Of a stretch of DNA of 44,190 nucleotides, positions 1 to 9,145 are shown in pieces; the stretch's first letter is position 1; every line of letters starts with the position of its first letter. A program made the position numbers and the translations under genes. Source of the stretch: an uncultured Solirubrobacterales bacterium (GTDB taxonomy: Bacteria; Actinomycetota; Thermoleophilia; Solirubrobacterales; Thermoleophilaceae). Where the stretch lies: positions 1 through 44,190 of the forward strand of contig CADCVU010000204.1 of assembly GCA_902806245.1 (NCBI GenBank). Reading direction: 5' to 3'. Below the pieces are notes generated by a model. The model made no database searches, was not told where the DNA came from, and worked only from the letters and a program-made list of their open reading frames with translations.

Positions 1-433
1 ACGAGCAGACCGCCGTGAGGTCGAAGCAGAAGAAGATCACGATCAGGTCCTGCGCGGTGGCGAGGCCGATCATCGACGCCATGAACACGACGAGGAGGGC
101 GTAGAACGACCTCCCGTCGCGGACCGGTCGCTGCATATGGCGCAGGTGCAGCGGCAGGTAGCGGATCGAGTAGGCGAACACGACGGCGCCCACCCCGCTC
201 GCGAGCAGGGCGTAGAGCGCTCCGAGTCCGTCGAGGGCAAAGGCAAGGCGAAGATCGAGCGTGGGCGCCCAGGGGACGTCCACCTCCGCGCCCCCCGACA
301 GCCAGACCACGAGCACCCCGACGAACGTAAGCGCGGCCACGGCCGCGGCGAGTAGGGCTTCGGCGCGCGGAAGCGCTCGTTCGCTCTGGCGCGCCAGACC
401 GAGGGAGGTGCGGACGGAGATCGTCGAGGGCAT
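1..433 (-). CDS. Partial N-terminal part of MrpA/NuoL-like proton-translocating antiporter subunit (runs off the left edge)
   Basis: Reverse-complement reading from ATG at 433: MPSTISVRTSLGLARQSERALPRAEALLAAAVAALTFVGVLVVWLSGG...FALDGLGALYALLASGVGAVVFAYSIRYLP...FYALLVVFMASMIGLATAQDLIVIFFCFDLTAVCS. No stop to the window edge; absent from the ORF track because it is truncated. Confidence 0.75.
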   Translation of the reverse strand, partial: MPSTISVRTSLGLARQSERALPRAEALLAAAVAALTFVGVLVVWLSGGAEVDVPWAPTLDLRLAFALDGLGALYALLASGVGAVVFAYSIRYLPLHLRHMQRPVRDGRSFYALLVVFMASMIGLATAQDLIVIFFCFDLTAVCS

Positions 434-526
434 GAGCGCAGGAAGAGAGTGCGGCCGCTCGCGGAGGCGGGCGGCCGCTCCCACATTCTCCCGGATCGCC
501 GAGGCCGCCGGCGGACGGCGGCTTCC

Positions 527-532
527 TAGACT
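527..532 (+). promoter_or_regulatory. Candidate -10 element TAGACT, 9 nt before the ATG at 542 (leaderless-type)
   Basis: TAGACT-N9-ATG; the same TAGnnT arrangement recurs at other genes in the window. Confidence 0.4.
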
Positions 533-541
533 GGCCGCCCC

Positions 542-2338
542 ATGACCGACGGCAGCCTGATCCTCGTCACCGGAGCGCTGCTCGCGCTCGGGATCGCGGC
601 GTCCCTGGCCGCCGGCCGGCTGCGGGTGCCGGGCCTGATCCTCTTCCTCGCGCTCGGCATGGCCATCGGGTCCGACGGTCTGGGGCTGATCGTCTTCGAC
701 GACTTCGAGCTGACACGGACGATCGGCGTGGTCGCGCTCGCGCTCATCCTCTTCGAGGGCGGATTGACCGCCGGTTGGTCGGAGATCCGTCCCGTGTTCT
801 GGCCGGCCTTGTCCCTGGCCACGGTCGGCACGCTGATAACCGCGGGAGTGGTCGGCGTCGCCGCGGCATGGCTGCTCGACCTGCCCCTGCTCTACGGGCT
901 GCTGCTCGGATCGATCGTCTCGACCACCGACAGCGCGGCGATCTTCTCGGTCCTGCGCGGATCGAACCTCAAGCGCCGCATCGCCCGGCTGCTCGAGGCC
1001 GAGTCGGGACTCAACGACCCGGTGGCCATCCTGCTGGTGATCGGCTTCATCGAGTGGATCTCTCAGCCGGACTACGGCCTGGGCGACATGGCGATCCTGT
1101 TCGTGGAGGAGCTCGGGATCGGCGCCGTGGCGGGGGTCGCCTTCGGCTGGTTCTCGGTGACGGCGTTCAAGCGGGTGCCGTTCGTCTCGAGCGGCCTCTA
1201 CCCCGTGGCCTCGATCGCCACCGCGGCGATCGCCTTTGGCGCCGCCGACGTGCTCGGAGGCTCGGGCTTCCTCGCGGTCTACCTGGCCGGCCTGGCCCTC
1301 GGCGGCTCGCGCGTGCCGGCGCGCACGACGATCATCGACTTCCACGCCGGGCTCGGCTGGGTGAGCCAGATCGTCCTCTTCTTCACGCTCGGGCTGCTCG
1401 TCTTTCCGACCCAGCTCGGCCCGGTCGCCGCTCCCGCCCTTCTCCTGGCGGTGGTGCTGGCGGTCGTGGCCCGCCCGATCGCCGCCCTCGTGGCCACGCG
1501 CGTGGGCCGCTTCCCCCCGCGAGAGGCGATCCTGATCGGGTGGGCGGGCCTGCGCGGGGCGATCCCGATCGTCCTCGCCACCTTCCCGGTGATCGCCGAG
1601 ACCCCGCGCGCCGGCGTGTTCTTCAACATCGTCTTCTTCGTGGTCCTGACCTCCACGCTCGTGCAGGGCGCGACCTTCGAGCTGCTGGCGCGCGCGCTGG
1701 GGGTGACCTCGAACGAGCCGGCGCTGCCGCGGCCGCTGATCGAGGTCGGCGCGATCCGCCGCCTCGGAGCGGAAGTCATCGAGTATCCGGTGGGCGAGGG
1801 CGAGGCGGTGGTCGGGCGCGTGGTCAACGAGCTCGGCCTGCCGCGCGACGCGCTCGTGAACGTGCTCGTGCGCGGCGAGGAGGCGCTCCTGCCGCGCGGT
1901 TCGACGCGGATCGAGGCCGGTGACCGCCTGCACATACTCACGCGCGCGAGCGTGCGCGACGAGGTGGAGGCGCTGCGCGTGCGCTGGCGCGACGGGCCGA
2001 TGGAGACTCCTGCGGTCGTCGCGCCCCAGAGCGCCGGGCGCGCCACGATCTTCACGGTCCGCCCATGGGCGCCCGGCGACGGCGACCTCTCGCGGCCCGA
2101 GCGTCTCGGCGGCGTGGCGGTCACCCGGCGCCTGCGCACCCGGCGAGGGCGCGAGGGCGCACTGGTGCTGCTGGAGGACGGGCGCTTCGGCATCACCGGC
2201 GACGGTCTGGTCGCGGTCGGGGGCTCGCGCCAGCTCCTGCGCTACTGCGGCGAGCGGATCCGCCGGGCCAGCGAGCCCGAGGAGCGCGCGTGGTGGCAGG
2301 AGGCGGCGGGGGTGGTCTCTCAGCGGGCGGTGGGCTGA
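542..2338 (+). CDS. Potassium/proton antiporter (CPA family, NhaP2/CvrA-like, TrkA_C-like C-terminus)
   Basis: 598 aa; multi-TM with LRVPGLILFLALGMAIGSDGLG, STTDSAAIFSVLRGSNLKRRIARLLEAESGLNDPVAILL, and a C-terminal RCK_C-like segment. Confidence 0.85.
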   Translation: MTDGSLILVTGALLALGIAASLAAGRLRVPGLILFLALGMAIGSDGLGLIVFDDFELTRTIGVVALALILFEGGLTAGWSEIRPVFWPALSLATVGTLITAGVVGVAAAWLLDLPLLYGLLLGSIVSTTDSAAIFSVLRGSNLKRRIARLLEAESGLNDPVAILLVIGFIEWISQPDYGLGDMAILFVEELGIGAVAGVAFGWFSVTAFKRVPFVSSGLYPVASIATAAIAFGAADVLGGSGFLAVYLAGLALGGSRVPARTTIIDFHAGLGWVSQIVLFFTLGLLVFPTQLGPVAAPALLLAVVLAVVARPIAALVATRVGRFPPREAILIGWAGLRGAIPIVLATFPVIAETPRAGVFFNIVFFVVLTSTLVQGATFELLARALGVTSNEPALPRPLIEVGAIRRLGAEVIEYPVGEGEAVVGRVVNELGLPRDALVNVLVRGEEALLPRGSTRIEAGDRLHILTRASVRDEVEALRVRWRDGPMETPAVVAPQSAGRATIFTVRPWAPGDGDLSRPERLGGVAVTRRLRTRRGREGALVLLEDGRFGITGDGLVAVGGSRQLLRYCGERIRRASEPEERAWWQEAAGVVSQRAVG

Positions 2339-3174
2339 GCGCCGGCGCGTTCGACCAGGACCGAGGTCCAGCCGCGCGAGCTCACCCGGCGGCGCTCGGT
2401 GAGCCCGGGCCCGAGCGCAGCCACGACCTCGTCGGCCTCGGGGTCGAGCAGCCCGGAGACGATCACCCGCTCCGGCGCGAGCTCGACCAGGCGCGGCGCC
2501 AGGCGCAGCAGCAACGGGCGCATGAGGTTGGCCACGACGGTCTCGGCGCCGGGCGGGCGGTCGTCGCGGAGGTTGACGCGCTCGACCCGCTCGAGCTCCA
2601 CGCCGTTGGCGCGCGCGTTGCGCTCGGTGGCCTCGAGCGCGGCGAGGTCGGCGTCGACGGCGCTCACCGGTGAGAAGCCGAGCTTGGCCGCCGCGATCGC
2701 GAGGACGCCGGAGCCGCAGCCGAGGTCGGCGAGCGAGCCGCGGCGCCCGCGCGCGCGCCGCTGCTGCGCGAGGTCGACGAGCAGCTCGAGGCAGCCCTCC
2801 GTGGTCGCGTGGGCGCCGGTTCCGAAGGCCTGCCCCGGATCGATCACCACCTCCTCGACCCCCGGCCGGACCGCGGGCCCCTCCCACGGCGGTCGCACGT
2901 AGATGCGCCCCGCCACGAGCACCGGCCGGTGGAAGCGCTGCCAGCGCTCGGCCCAGTCGTCGGGCACCTCCTGGCCGCGCACCGAGACCGTCACCCCGCC
3001 CACCTCGGCCTCGCCCTCGCCGAGGGCCGGCAGCTCGCCGGGAGCGCCGTAGAGCGCGAACTCCACGTGGTCGTCGCCGTCGACCTGCTCCACCCCGCCC
3101 GGCGCGAGCTCGAGGATGGCGGCCAGGACCTGCTCGGCCGCGGCCGCCGGCGCGCGCACGGCGAGGCGGATCAA
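2320..3174 (-). CDS. prmA: Ribosomal protein L11 methyltransferase-like (PrmA), probable TTG start
   Basis: MIRLAVRAPAAAAEQVLAAILELAPGGVEQVD...VVIDPGQAFGTGAHATTEGCLELL...LADLGCGSGVLAIAAAKLG. In-frame TTG at 3174 fits the family N-terminus better than the ORF-track ATG at 3336. Confidence 0.85.
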   Translation of the reverse strand: MIRLAVRAPAAAAEQVLAAILELAPGGVEQVDGDDHVEFALYGAPGELPALGEGEAEVGGVTVSVRGQEVPDDWAERWQRFHRPVLVAGRIYVRPPWEGPAVRPGVEEVVIDPGQAFGTGAHATTEGCLELLVDLAQQRRARGRRGSLADLGCGSGVLAIAAAKLGFSPVSAVDADLAALEATERNARANGVELERVERVNLRDDRPPGAETVVANLMRPLLLRLAPRLVELAPERVIVSGLLDPEADEVVAALGPGLTERRRVSSRGWTSVLVERAGAQPTAR

Positions 3175-3205
3175 GGCCGGTGGGCGGCTGCGCGGCGCGC
3201 GGCGC

Positions 3206-4342
3206 TCACCCGAGCGCCCGGCGCACCCGCGCGAACAGCGACTCGTGGCCGCGCTCGGAAGCCGGGCGCAGGTTGCGCTCCTCGAGCGAGCCCTCGAGCT
3301 CCTCGAGCAGGCCGCGCTGGCGTGCCGAGAGCTCACGCGGGACGACGACGTTGACGACCACGCGCTGGTCCCCCGGACGCCCGCGGCGCAGCGAAGGCAT
3401 CCCCAGGCCGGTCAGATTGACCACCGAACCGGGCTGCGTCCCCGCCTCGAGCTCGATCGTCTCCTCGCCCTCCAAAGTGGGGACGGTGACCGACGTGCCG
3501 AGCGCCGCCGCCGGAGCCGAGACGTCGACGACGCTGACCAGATCGTTGCCGTCGCGGACGAAGCGCTCGTCCTCGGCCACGCGGACGACGACGTACAGGT
3601 CGCCGGGCGGACCGCCGCCCTCACCCGCGTGCCCGCGACCGGTCAGGCGGATGCGCTGGTCGTCGGCGATCCCGGCCGGGATGTCGACCTCGAGCTGCGC
3701 GCGTCGGGCCTCGCGGCCCCGCCCGCGACAGCGGGTGCACGGTGTTCGCGCGATCTTACCGTCGCCGCCGCAGGCATCGCAGAGGTGGGCGCGGACGACC
3801 TGCCCGAAGGCCGAGCGCATCGCGGTGCGCAGCTCGCCCGAGCCGCCGCAGCGCCCGCAGGTCTCGATCGGCGTGCCCGGCTCGGCCGCGTTGCCGTGGC
3901 AGCGCTCGCACGGGGCCACGACCTCGTACTCGACGTCGACCGCGGCGCCGCGCGCGGCCTGAGCGAGCGAGATCTCCGCCGCCACGGCGACGTCTCCACC
4001 CTGAACTCCCGCCGCGCGCCCCCCGCCGCCGAAGGCATCGCCGCCGCCGAAGAAGGCGTCGAAGATGTCGGAGACCGAGCCGAAGCCCGAGAAGTTGGGC
4101 TCGCGGCCCTGTCCGGACAGGCCCTCGTGGCCGTAGCGGTCGTAGACCTGGCGCCGCTCGGGATCGGAGAGGATCTCGTAGGCGTCGGCGGCCTCCTTGA
4201 AGCGCTCCTCGGCGTCGTGGTCGTGGCGGTTGACGTCGGGATGGAGCTCGCGCGCGAGCCTGCGGAACGAGCGCTTGATCTCGCGCTCGTCGGCGTCGCG
4301 GGCGATACCGAGGACCTCGTAGGCGTCGCGCTTGACGGTCAC
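3206..4342 (-). CDS. dnaJ: Chaperone protein DnaJ
   Basis: GTG start at 4342 overlapping the hrcA stop (GTGA). J domain with HPD (LARELHPDVNRHDHD), four CxxCxGxG-type repeats, C-terminal domain. Confidence 0.92.
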   Translation of the reverse strand: MTVKRDAYEVLGIARDADEREIKRSFRRLARELHPDVNRHDHDAEERFKEAADAYEILSDPERRQVYDRYGHEGLSGQGREPNFSGFGSVSDIFDAFFGGGDAFGGGGRAAGVQGGDVAVAAEISLAQAARGAAVDVEYEVVAPCERCHGNAAEPGTPIETCGRCGGSGELRTAMRSAFGQVVRAHLCDACGGDGKIARTPCTRCRGRGREARRAQLEVDIPAGIADDQRIRLTGRGHAGEGGGPPGDLYVVVRVAEDERFVRDGNDLVSVVDVSAPAAALGTSVTVPTLEGEETIELEAGTQPGSVVNLTGLGMPSLRRGRPGDQRVVVNVVVPRELSARQRGLLEELEGSLEERNLRPASERGHESLFARVRRALG

Positions 4343-5373
4343 GACTCGCTCCACACGGAGTCGACGTAGCGCGAGAGCTCGGCGGCGGCCTCGCGCACGG
4401 AGCCGATCGCCGTCGGGTAGTCCATGCTCTTCGGGCCGACCACGCTGACCACGCCCAGGCGGCGGACCGGCATGCCGTAGCCGGCGGCCACCACGCTCAG
4501 CGACTGGAGCTCGGGGGCCTCGTTCTCGGCGCCGATGCGCAGGTAGATCCGCGGCTCGTCGAGGGCGCGGCGCAGGAGGCCGAGCAGGGTCACGCGATGC
4601 TCGAGCAGCCGCAGGAGGTCCTCGATCTGCGACAGCTCCTGGAAGCGATCCTCGCCGAGCAGCCGCGAGGTGCCCTCGACGTAGAGCGCGTCCTCCGCGG
4701 TCGCCTCGAGCTCGACAAAGGCGGGGGCGAGCGAGGCCAGGAACTCGCGCTCGGTCGGCGAGAGCTCGGGATCGGCGAGCTTGGCGTGCAGCATGCGCGC
4801 GCCGAGGCCCATCCCCGCGAGCTGCTCGTTGAGGTAGCTCGCCGCCCAGTCGACGAGCCCGAGGTCGACCGGGTGCTCGTAGCTGACCACCCGCTTCGAG
4901 ACGCCCCCGGTCGAGGTGATGACCACGACCATCGCCACCTGGGGCTGGAGGCGCAGGACGTCGACGCGCCGGATGGTGGTGGCGGCGATCGGCGGAGCCG
5001 AGACGATGGCCAGCATGTTGGTGACCTGCGACAGCTGCTCGGTGGTCGCCCGCACCGCCTCGTCGACCTCGCGACGGACGAGGTCGAGCTCGAGTCGGGG
5101 CCGCGGCGCCGGCAGGTTGCCCGGCTCGAGCAGCTCGTCGACGTAATGTCGGTAGCCGGCGTCGGTCGGAACCCGGCCGGCGGAGGTGTAGGGGTGCTGG
5201 AGCAGCCCGAGGCCCTCGAGGGCCGCGAGCTCGCTGCGCACGGTGGAGGGCCCCCAGGGGACGTCGCCGCGCTCGGCGAGCCACCTCGAGGCGACCGGCG
5301 CGCCGAGCTCGAGGTGGCCCTCGACGACGAGGCGGAGAACGTCGGCCTGGCGGGGGCTGAGCGCGGTGTCCAT
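4339..5373 (-). CDS. hrcA: Heat-inducible transcription repressor HrcA
   Basis: 344 aa; LSPRQADVLRLVVEGHLELGAPVASRWLAERGDVPWGPSTVRSELAALEGLGLLQHPYTSAGRVPTDAGYRHYVDELL is diagnostic of HrcA. Confidence 0.93.
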   Translation of the reverse strand: MDTALSPRQADVLRLVVEGHLELGAPVASRWLAERGDVPWGPSTVRSELAALEGLGLLQHPYTSAGRVPTDAGYRHYVDELLEPGNLPAPRPRLELDLVRREVDEAVRATTEQLSQVTNMLAIVSAPPIAATTIRRVDVLRLQPQVAMVVVITSTGGVSKRVVSYEHPVDLGLVDWAASYLNEQLAGMGLGARMLHAKLADPELSPTEREFLASLAPAFVELEATAEDALYVEGTSRLLGEDRFQELSQIEDLLRLLEHRVTLLGLLRRALDEPRIYLRIGAENEAPELQSLSVVAAGYGMPVRRLGVVSVVGPKSMDYPTAIGSVREAAAELSRYVDSVWSES

Positions 5374-5413
5374 GCTCCTATTGTGGCGGCTCGCTCCGGC
5401 CGCGGCAGGTCGG

Positions 5414-5806
5414 TCAGCCCGGAGTCAGCTCGGCCTCGGCGTTGCGGACGATTCGATTGCCGTCCTGCTCGGCCTCGGTGTCGACGAGCGTTCCGCCCTC
5501 TCCGGCGGCCCGCACCGTCCCACGCACGACGATCTCCTTCTCCGGCAGGCCCATCCCGCGGAACTGCACCGCGAGGCGCCGCAGCGAACGCGGATCGCCG
5601 CCCGCGGCGGCGGTGTTGGCCCGCGCCACCAGCGCCATGGTGTAGAGGCCGTGAAGGATCGTCGAGGGCAGCCCGACCTGGCGCGCGAACTCGGGGTCGA
5701 TGTGAATCGGGTTGAAGTCGCCCGATGCGCCCGCGTAGCGGTGCGGCAGGTAGCGGTCGGGGGTCACGCGCAGCTCCGGGATCTGCTCGCCCTCGTTCAT
5801 GGTCAT
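5414..5806 (-). CDS. MaoC-family (R)-hydratase/dehydratase (HadB-like)
   Basis: 130 aa; DRYLPHRYAGASGDFNPIHIDPEFARQVGLPSTILHGLYTMALVARA hot-dog fold MaoC signature. Confidence 0.82.
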   Translation of the reverse strand: MTMNEGEQIPELRVTPDRYLPHRYAGASGDFNPIHIDPEFARQVGLPSTILHGLYTMALVARANTAAAGGDPRSLRRLAVQFRGMGLPEKEIVVRGTVRAAGEGGTLVDTEAEQDGNRIVRNAEAELTPG

Positions 5807-6243
5807 CCTCCCCGCTCGATGTTGGTCCAGGTCCCACGCGTGACCTCTCGGCCGTCCTGGTTGACCGAGACGGTCTCGAAGACGTAGAAGGTCTTGTCGT
5901 CGCGCTTGGAGATGTCGAGGACCGAGGCGGTGGTGGTGATGGTGTCGCCCGCGTAGACGAGATCCGACCAGGCGAACTCCTGCCCGCCGTGGACCATCAT
6001 CGCGAAGTTCATGCCCACGTCGGGATCGAACATGGCCGGCACGATGGCTCCCGACGAGTAGACGACGGCGAACATCGGCGGCGCGACGACGGCGCGAAAG
6101 CCGGCCCCGCTCGCGGCGTGCGGATCGTGGTGAACGGGGTTCTCCTCGCCGACCGCGTTGGCGTACTCGCGGATCTTCTCACGCCCGACCTCGTACTCGA
6201 AGGGCTCGTAGCCCTTGCCGACGACCGTGCTCTGCTCGGCCAC
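5803..6243 (-). CDS. FAS1-like/MaoC N-terminal dehydratase (HadA/HadC-like)
   Basis: 146 aa; YEPFEYEVGREKIREYANAVGEENPVHHDPHAASGAGFRAVVAPPMFAVVYS; 4-nt overlap with the downstream HadB-like gene. Confidence 0.82.
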   Translation of the reverse strand: MAEQSTVVGKGYEPFEYEVGREKIREYANAVGEENPVHHDPHAASGAGFRAVVAPPMFAVVYSSGAIVPAMFDPDVGMNFAMMVHGGQEFAWSDLVYAGDTITTTASVLDISKRDDKTFYVFETVSVNQDGREVTRGTWTNIERGG

Positions 6244-6395
6244 GTCACCTCCCGGTTGCGGTCATCCGGCCGGGAGCTTTCCGGCGCGGCGCGCGGCAGT
6301 CTAGTCGCGGCGAGCAGCCGCGCGCCGACCGGCGGGTTGCCTGAGCCGCGCGCGTGCGCGGCTCCGGCCGACCCGCCGGCGGGTTCGTGCGCTCG

Positions 6396-6518
6396 CTACA
6401 GGCGGCGCCTGCGCGCCGGGGGCCGACCACCGCGGCCGCCGCGTGGTGCGCCGCCCTTGCGGCCCCGCACCATGTCGAACAGCCGTTTTGCGGCGAAAAG
6501 TCGCATCAACTTGCCCAT
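6396..6518 (-). CDS. Small basic RGG-rich protein (40 aa)
   Basis: MGKLMRLFAAKRLFDMVRGRKGGAPRGGRGGRPPARRRRL*, preceded by GGAGGAGACACAGGA (strong SD). Shorter than the ORF-track cutoff. Confidence 0.55.
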   Translation of the reverse strand: MGKLMRLFAAKRLFDMVRGRKGGAPRGGRGGRPPARRRRL

Positions 6519-6654
6519 TCCTGTGTCTCCTCCTCAGCCGTTGGGCCCTCCGCGAGCGCCCTGTCCAGGGTTTGTACCCACTTGCGAGGACGGACAAGCG
6601 GACGGCAACGCGGTATGACGGATGGCGCGTCCGCGGCCGACCGGCCGCGTCGCT

Positions 6655-7953
6655 CTAGCGCCCGCCGCCGCTGCGCGCCGGAGAGCGCCGGCGGCCCCTC
6701 CCGCTCGAGGGACTCGCGCTGTAGGTGCGCCCGCCCCCGCCGTGCCCGTTGGTCGACGGGCGACCCGAGCGGCCGTTCGATGAGCGTCGATTCGAAGAGC
6801 GTCCGCCGGACGAGCGTCCGCTCGACACCGGCCCGGTCGACAGGCCCGACTCGGCGAATTCGCTCTGCAGCGAGAGGCTCGAGGCGATCCGGCCGATGTC
6901 GTGGGCCTGATCGGGCGCGACGAAGGTCACCCCGACGCCGGTCTTGCCGGCGCGCCCGGTCCGCCCGACGCGGTGGACGTAGGCGTCGCGGTCGCCCGGC
7001 GCGTCGAAGTTGATCACGTGGGTGATGTCGTCGACGTCGATCCCGCGTGAGGCCACGTCGGTGGCGATCAGCGTGTCGACCGAGCCGGAGCCGAAGCGGG
7101 CGAGCGCCTTTTCGCGCTGGGCCTGCGACTTGTCGCCGTGCATGGCCAGGACCTCGAGGTCGTGGCCGCGCAGGCGCTTGACCAGCCGGTCGGCGCCACG
7201 CTTGGTGCGCACGAACACCAGCGTGAGGCCGCGCTCGTCGTCGCGCAGCTCGCGCACCAGGGCGTCGATCTTCGAGTCGCCGCTCACCGCCACGAAGCGA
7301 TGCCGCACGTCGGCGCGCTGCTCCCGCGGCGCGGCGTGCTCGTGCACGCGGGCACCGTGAGTGTAGGCCTGCGCGACGCGGTTGACCTCGGCGTCGAGGG
7401 TCGCCGAGAAGAAGAGCGTCTGGCGCTTCTTGGGAAGCTTGGAGACGATCCGGTCGACGGGCGGGCGGAAGCCCATGTCGAGCATCCGGTCGGCCTCGTC
7501 GAGGATGAGGATCCGCGTCCTCGAGAGGTCGACGGCGCGGCGGGCCATCAGATCCTCGAGCCGGCCGGGGGTGGCCACGAGGATGTGGGCGCGGCGGGCC
7601 AGCTTGGCCTGCTTCTCGATCCCGGCGCCGCCGTAGACCGCAGCGATGGAGAGCGCGCGCGCCTGAGCCAGCGGCCGCAGCTCCTCGACGATCTGACCCG
7701 CCAGCTCGCGGGTGGGAACGAGCACGAGCGCGCTCGGGCGTGGGTCCTCGGCCTCGATGAGGTCGACGAGCGGCACGCCAAAGGCGAGCGTCTTGCCCGA
7801 CCCGGTGGGCGACTTGACGAGGACGTCCTGACCCGCGAGGGCGTCGGGGACGACGAGCTGCTGGACCGGAAAGGCCGAGTCGATGCCGCGCTCGGCGAGC
7901 GCCGAGACCACAGCTCGAGACGCGCCGAGATCGGCGAAGGCGTTGGAGGACAT
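6655..7953 (-). CDS. DEAD-box RNA helicase
   Basis: SPTGSGKTLAFGVPL, LVLVPTRELAGQI, ILDEADRMLDMGF, SATL, ATDVASRGIDVDDITHVINFDAP, HRVGRTGRAGKTG; Ser/Arg/Gly-rich tail. Confidence 0.93.
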   Translation of the reverse strand: MSSNAFADLGASRAVVSALAERGIDSAFPVQQLVVPDALAGQDVLVKSPTGSGKTLAFGVPLVDLIEAEDPRPSALVLVPTRELAGQIVEELRPLAQARALSIAAVYGGAGIEKQAKLARRAHILVATPGRLEDLMARRAVDLSRTRILILDEADRMLDMGFRPPVDRIVSKLPKKRQTLFFSATLDAEVNRVAQAYTHGARVHEHAAPREQRADVRHRFVAVSGDSKIDALVRELRDDERGLTLVFVRTKRGADRLVKRLRGHDLEVLAMHGDKSQAQREKALARFGSGSVDTLIATDVASRGIDVDDITHVINFDAPGDRDAYVHRVGRTGRAGKTGVGVTFVAPDQAHDIGRIASSLSLQSEFAESGLSTGPVSSGRSSGGRSSNRRSSNGRSGRPSTNGHGGGGRTYSASPSSGRGRRRSPARSGGGR

Positions 7954-8101
7954 AGGGTGAAAGCTCCTTGCTGGCGGCGCTACGGGCGGCCGCCTAACGA
8001 TTCGGGAGATTCAACTGACCCGGATCGCTGGAGCGTTACGGAAGAGGAACCTCGCGGCGGCCGATTGCCGCGCGCTGAAGCGACGCTAGCAGGGAGATCC
8101 G

Positions 8102-9145
8102 CTAGGCGGGAGAGCTCGCCCCGGTCCCCGGCGCGTCCCGTCGCGCCCGCTCGCGCTCGTCCACCCACGCGTCCAGCCTTCGCCACCAGCCGAACAGCCA
8201 GTCGATCCGCTCGTGGTGATCGGTCGGTATCGCGCTGCGCGGCTCGTGCCACAGCCGCACCTCGATGGTCTGGGGCTCGGGCATCAGCCGCCAGACCTCG
8301 CCGAGGCCGGTCGGGAAACCGACGTGCCCCATGACCACGACGTCGATCTCGGGTGCCGACTCGACGGCCGCGAGCGTCCCGCCCGGTCGTGGGGCGCTCA
8401 CGTGACGCATCCCGCGCGCCCACCCCGCCTGCTCGGTGTGCCCGGCCCGATCGAGACGCTCGATGCTCTTGAGCCGGCGCTCCTCGGTCACGTTCCCGCC
8501 CTCGGGGAAGATCACGAGGGCCGCGCGTGCGTCGAGCTCCTCGGCCATGGCGGCGATCTCGACCTCGGTGTCGCCGCCGCGCGGGTCGACGAAGCGGTTC
8601 GGGAGCCGGTCGCCGAGCACGTCGATCAGCGGGTCGAGCCTCAGCCTCTCGTGCATGACCACCCGCGGCCCACGATCGCGGCGGCACAGCAGCTCGTGGA
8701 TGACCAGCAGCGTGTCACCCTCCCCGGCGTGGCGGCTCAGCACGAGCACGGGCCGCCCCGTGGCCGCGAGCGCGTCCTCGGCGGCGGGCGAGGCCGAGAC
8801 GCTCACCTCGACCCGGGCGAGCCTGACGATCGGGCGGTAGACGCCCGCGACGAACCACCGCAGGACCGCATAGTGGGCGCGCTGCATGGACTCAGAGCCG
8901 CCGCGGGCGCCGAAGCCGCTGGCGAGCCAGAGCCCGAGGCAGGCCAGCGTGGCCGCGAGGTGATGCGCCGCAAAGGCGAGCACGATCACCGCCATGCGCA
9001 GCGGCCGGGCGCCGCCGAAGATCGGCGAGAGCACCGCTGCGAGCAGCAGCAGCGCCGGCGAGGCGACGATCAGGGCGGCCTCGACCAGCGCGACGAGCGG
9101 CGCCACCACCAGCCGGCGCAGCAGCTTCGGCGGCATGGGCCTCAT
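8102..9145 (-). CDS. 1-acyl-sn-glycerol-3-phosphate acyltransferase-like membrane protein
   Basis: 347 aa; RPVLVLSRHAGEGDTLLVIHELL...VIFPEGGNVT; N-terminal TM segments. Confidence 0.75.
   Translation of the reverse strand: MRPMPPKLLRRLVVAPLVALVEAALIVASPALLLLAAVLSPIFGGARPLRMAVIVLAFAAHHLAATLACLGLWLASGFGARGGSESMQRAHYAVLRWFVAGVYRPIVRLARVEVSVSASPAAEDALAATGRPVLVLSRHAGEGDTLLVIHELLCRRDRGPRVVMHERLRLDPLIDVLGDRLPNRFVDPRGGDTEVEIAAMAEELDARAALVIFPEGGNVTEERRLKSIERLDRAGHTEQAGWARGMRHVSAPRPGGTLAAVESAPEIDVVVMGHVGFPTGLGEVWRLMPEPQTIEVRLWHEPRSAIPTDHHERIDWLFGWWRRLDAWVDERERARRDAPGTGASSPA

Noticed and set aside
775-1923. Long antisense/alternate-frame ORFs such as 775-1923(+), 1279-2196(-), 3116-4369(+), 4597-5715(+), 9205-11181(+), 12662-14245(-), 15093-16601(-)
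   Set aside because: They overlap strongly conserved genes and have Arg/Ala/Gly/Pro-rich compositions typical of spurious frames in high-GC DNA.
3206-5284. 692-aa ORF in the track read as one protein
   Set aside because: Only the DnaJ part from 4342 is real; the N-terminal extension is the alternate frame of hrcA.
5374-5413. CIRCE element upstream of hrcA
   Set aside because: No TTAGCACTC-N9-GAGTGCTAA-like inverted repeat in the gap.
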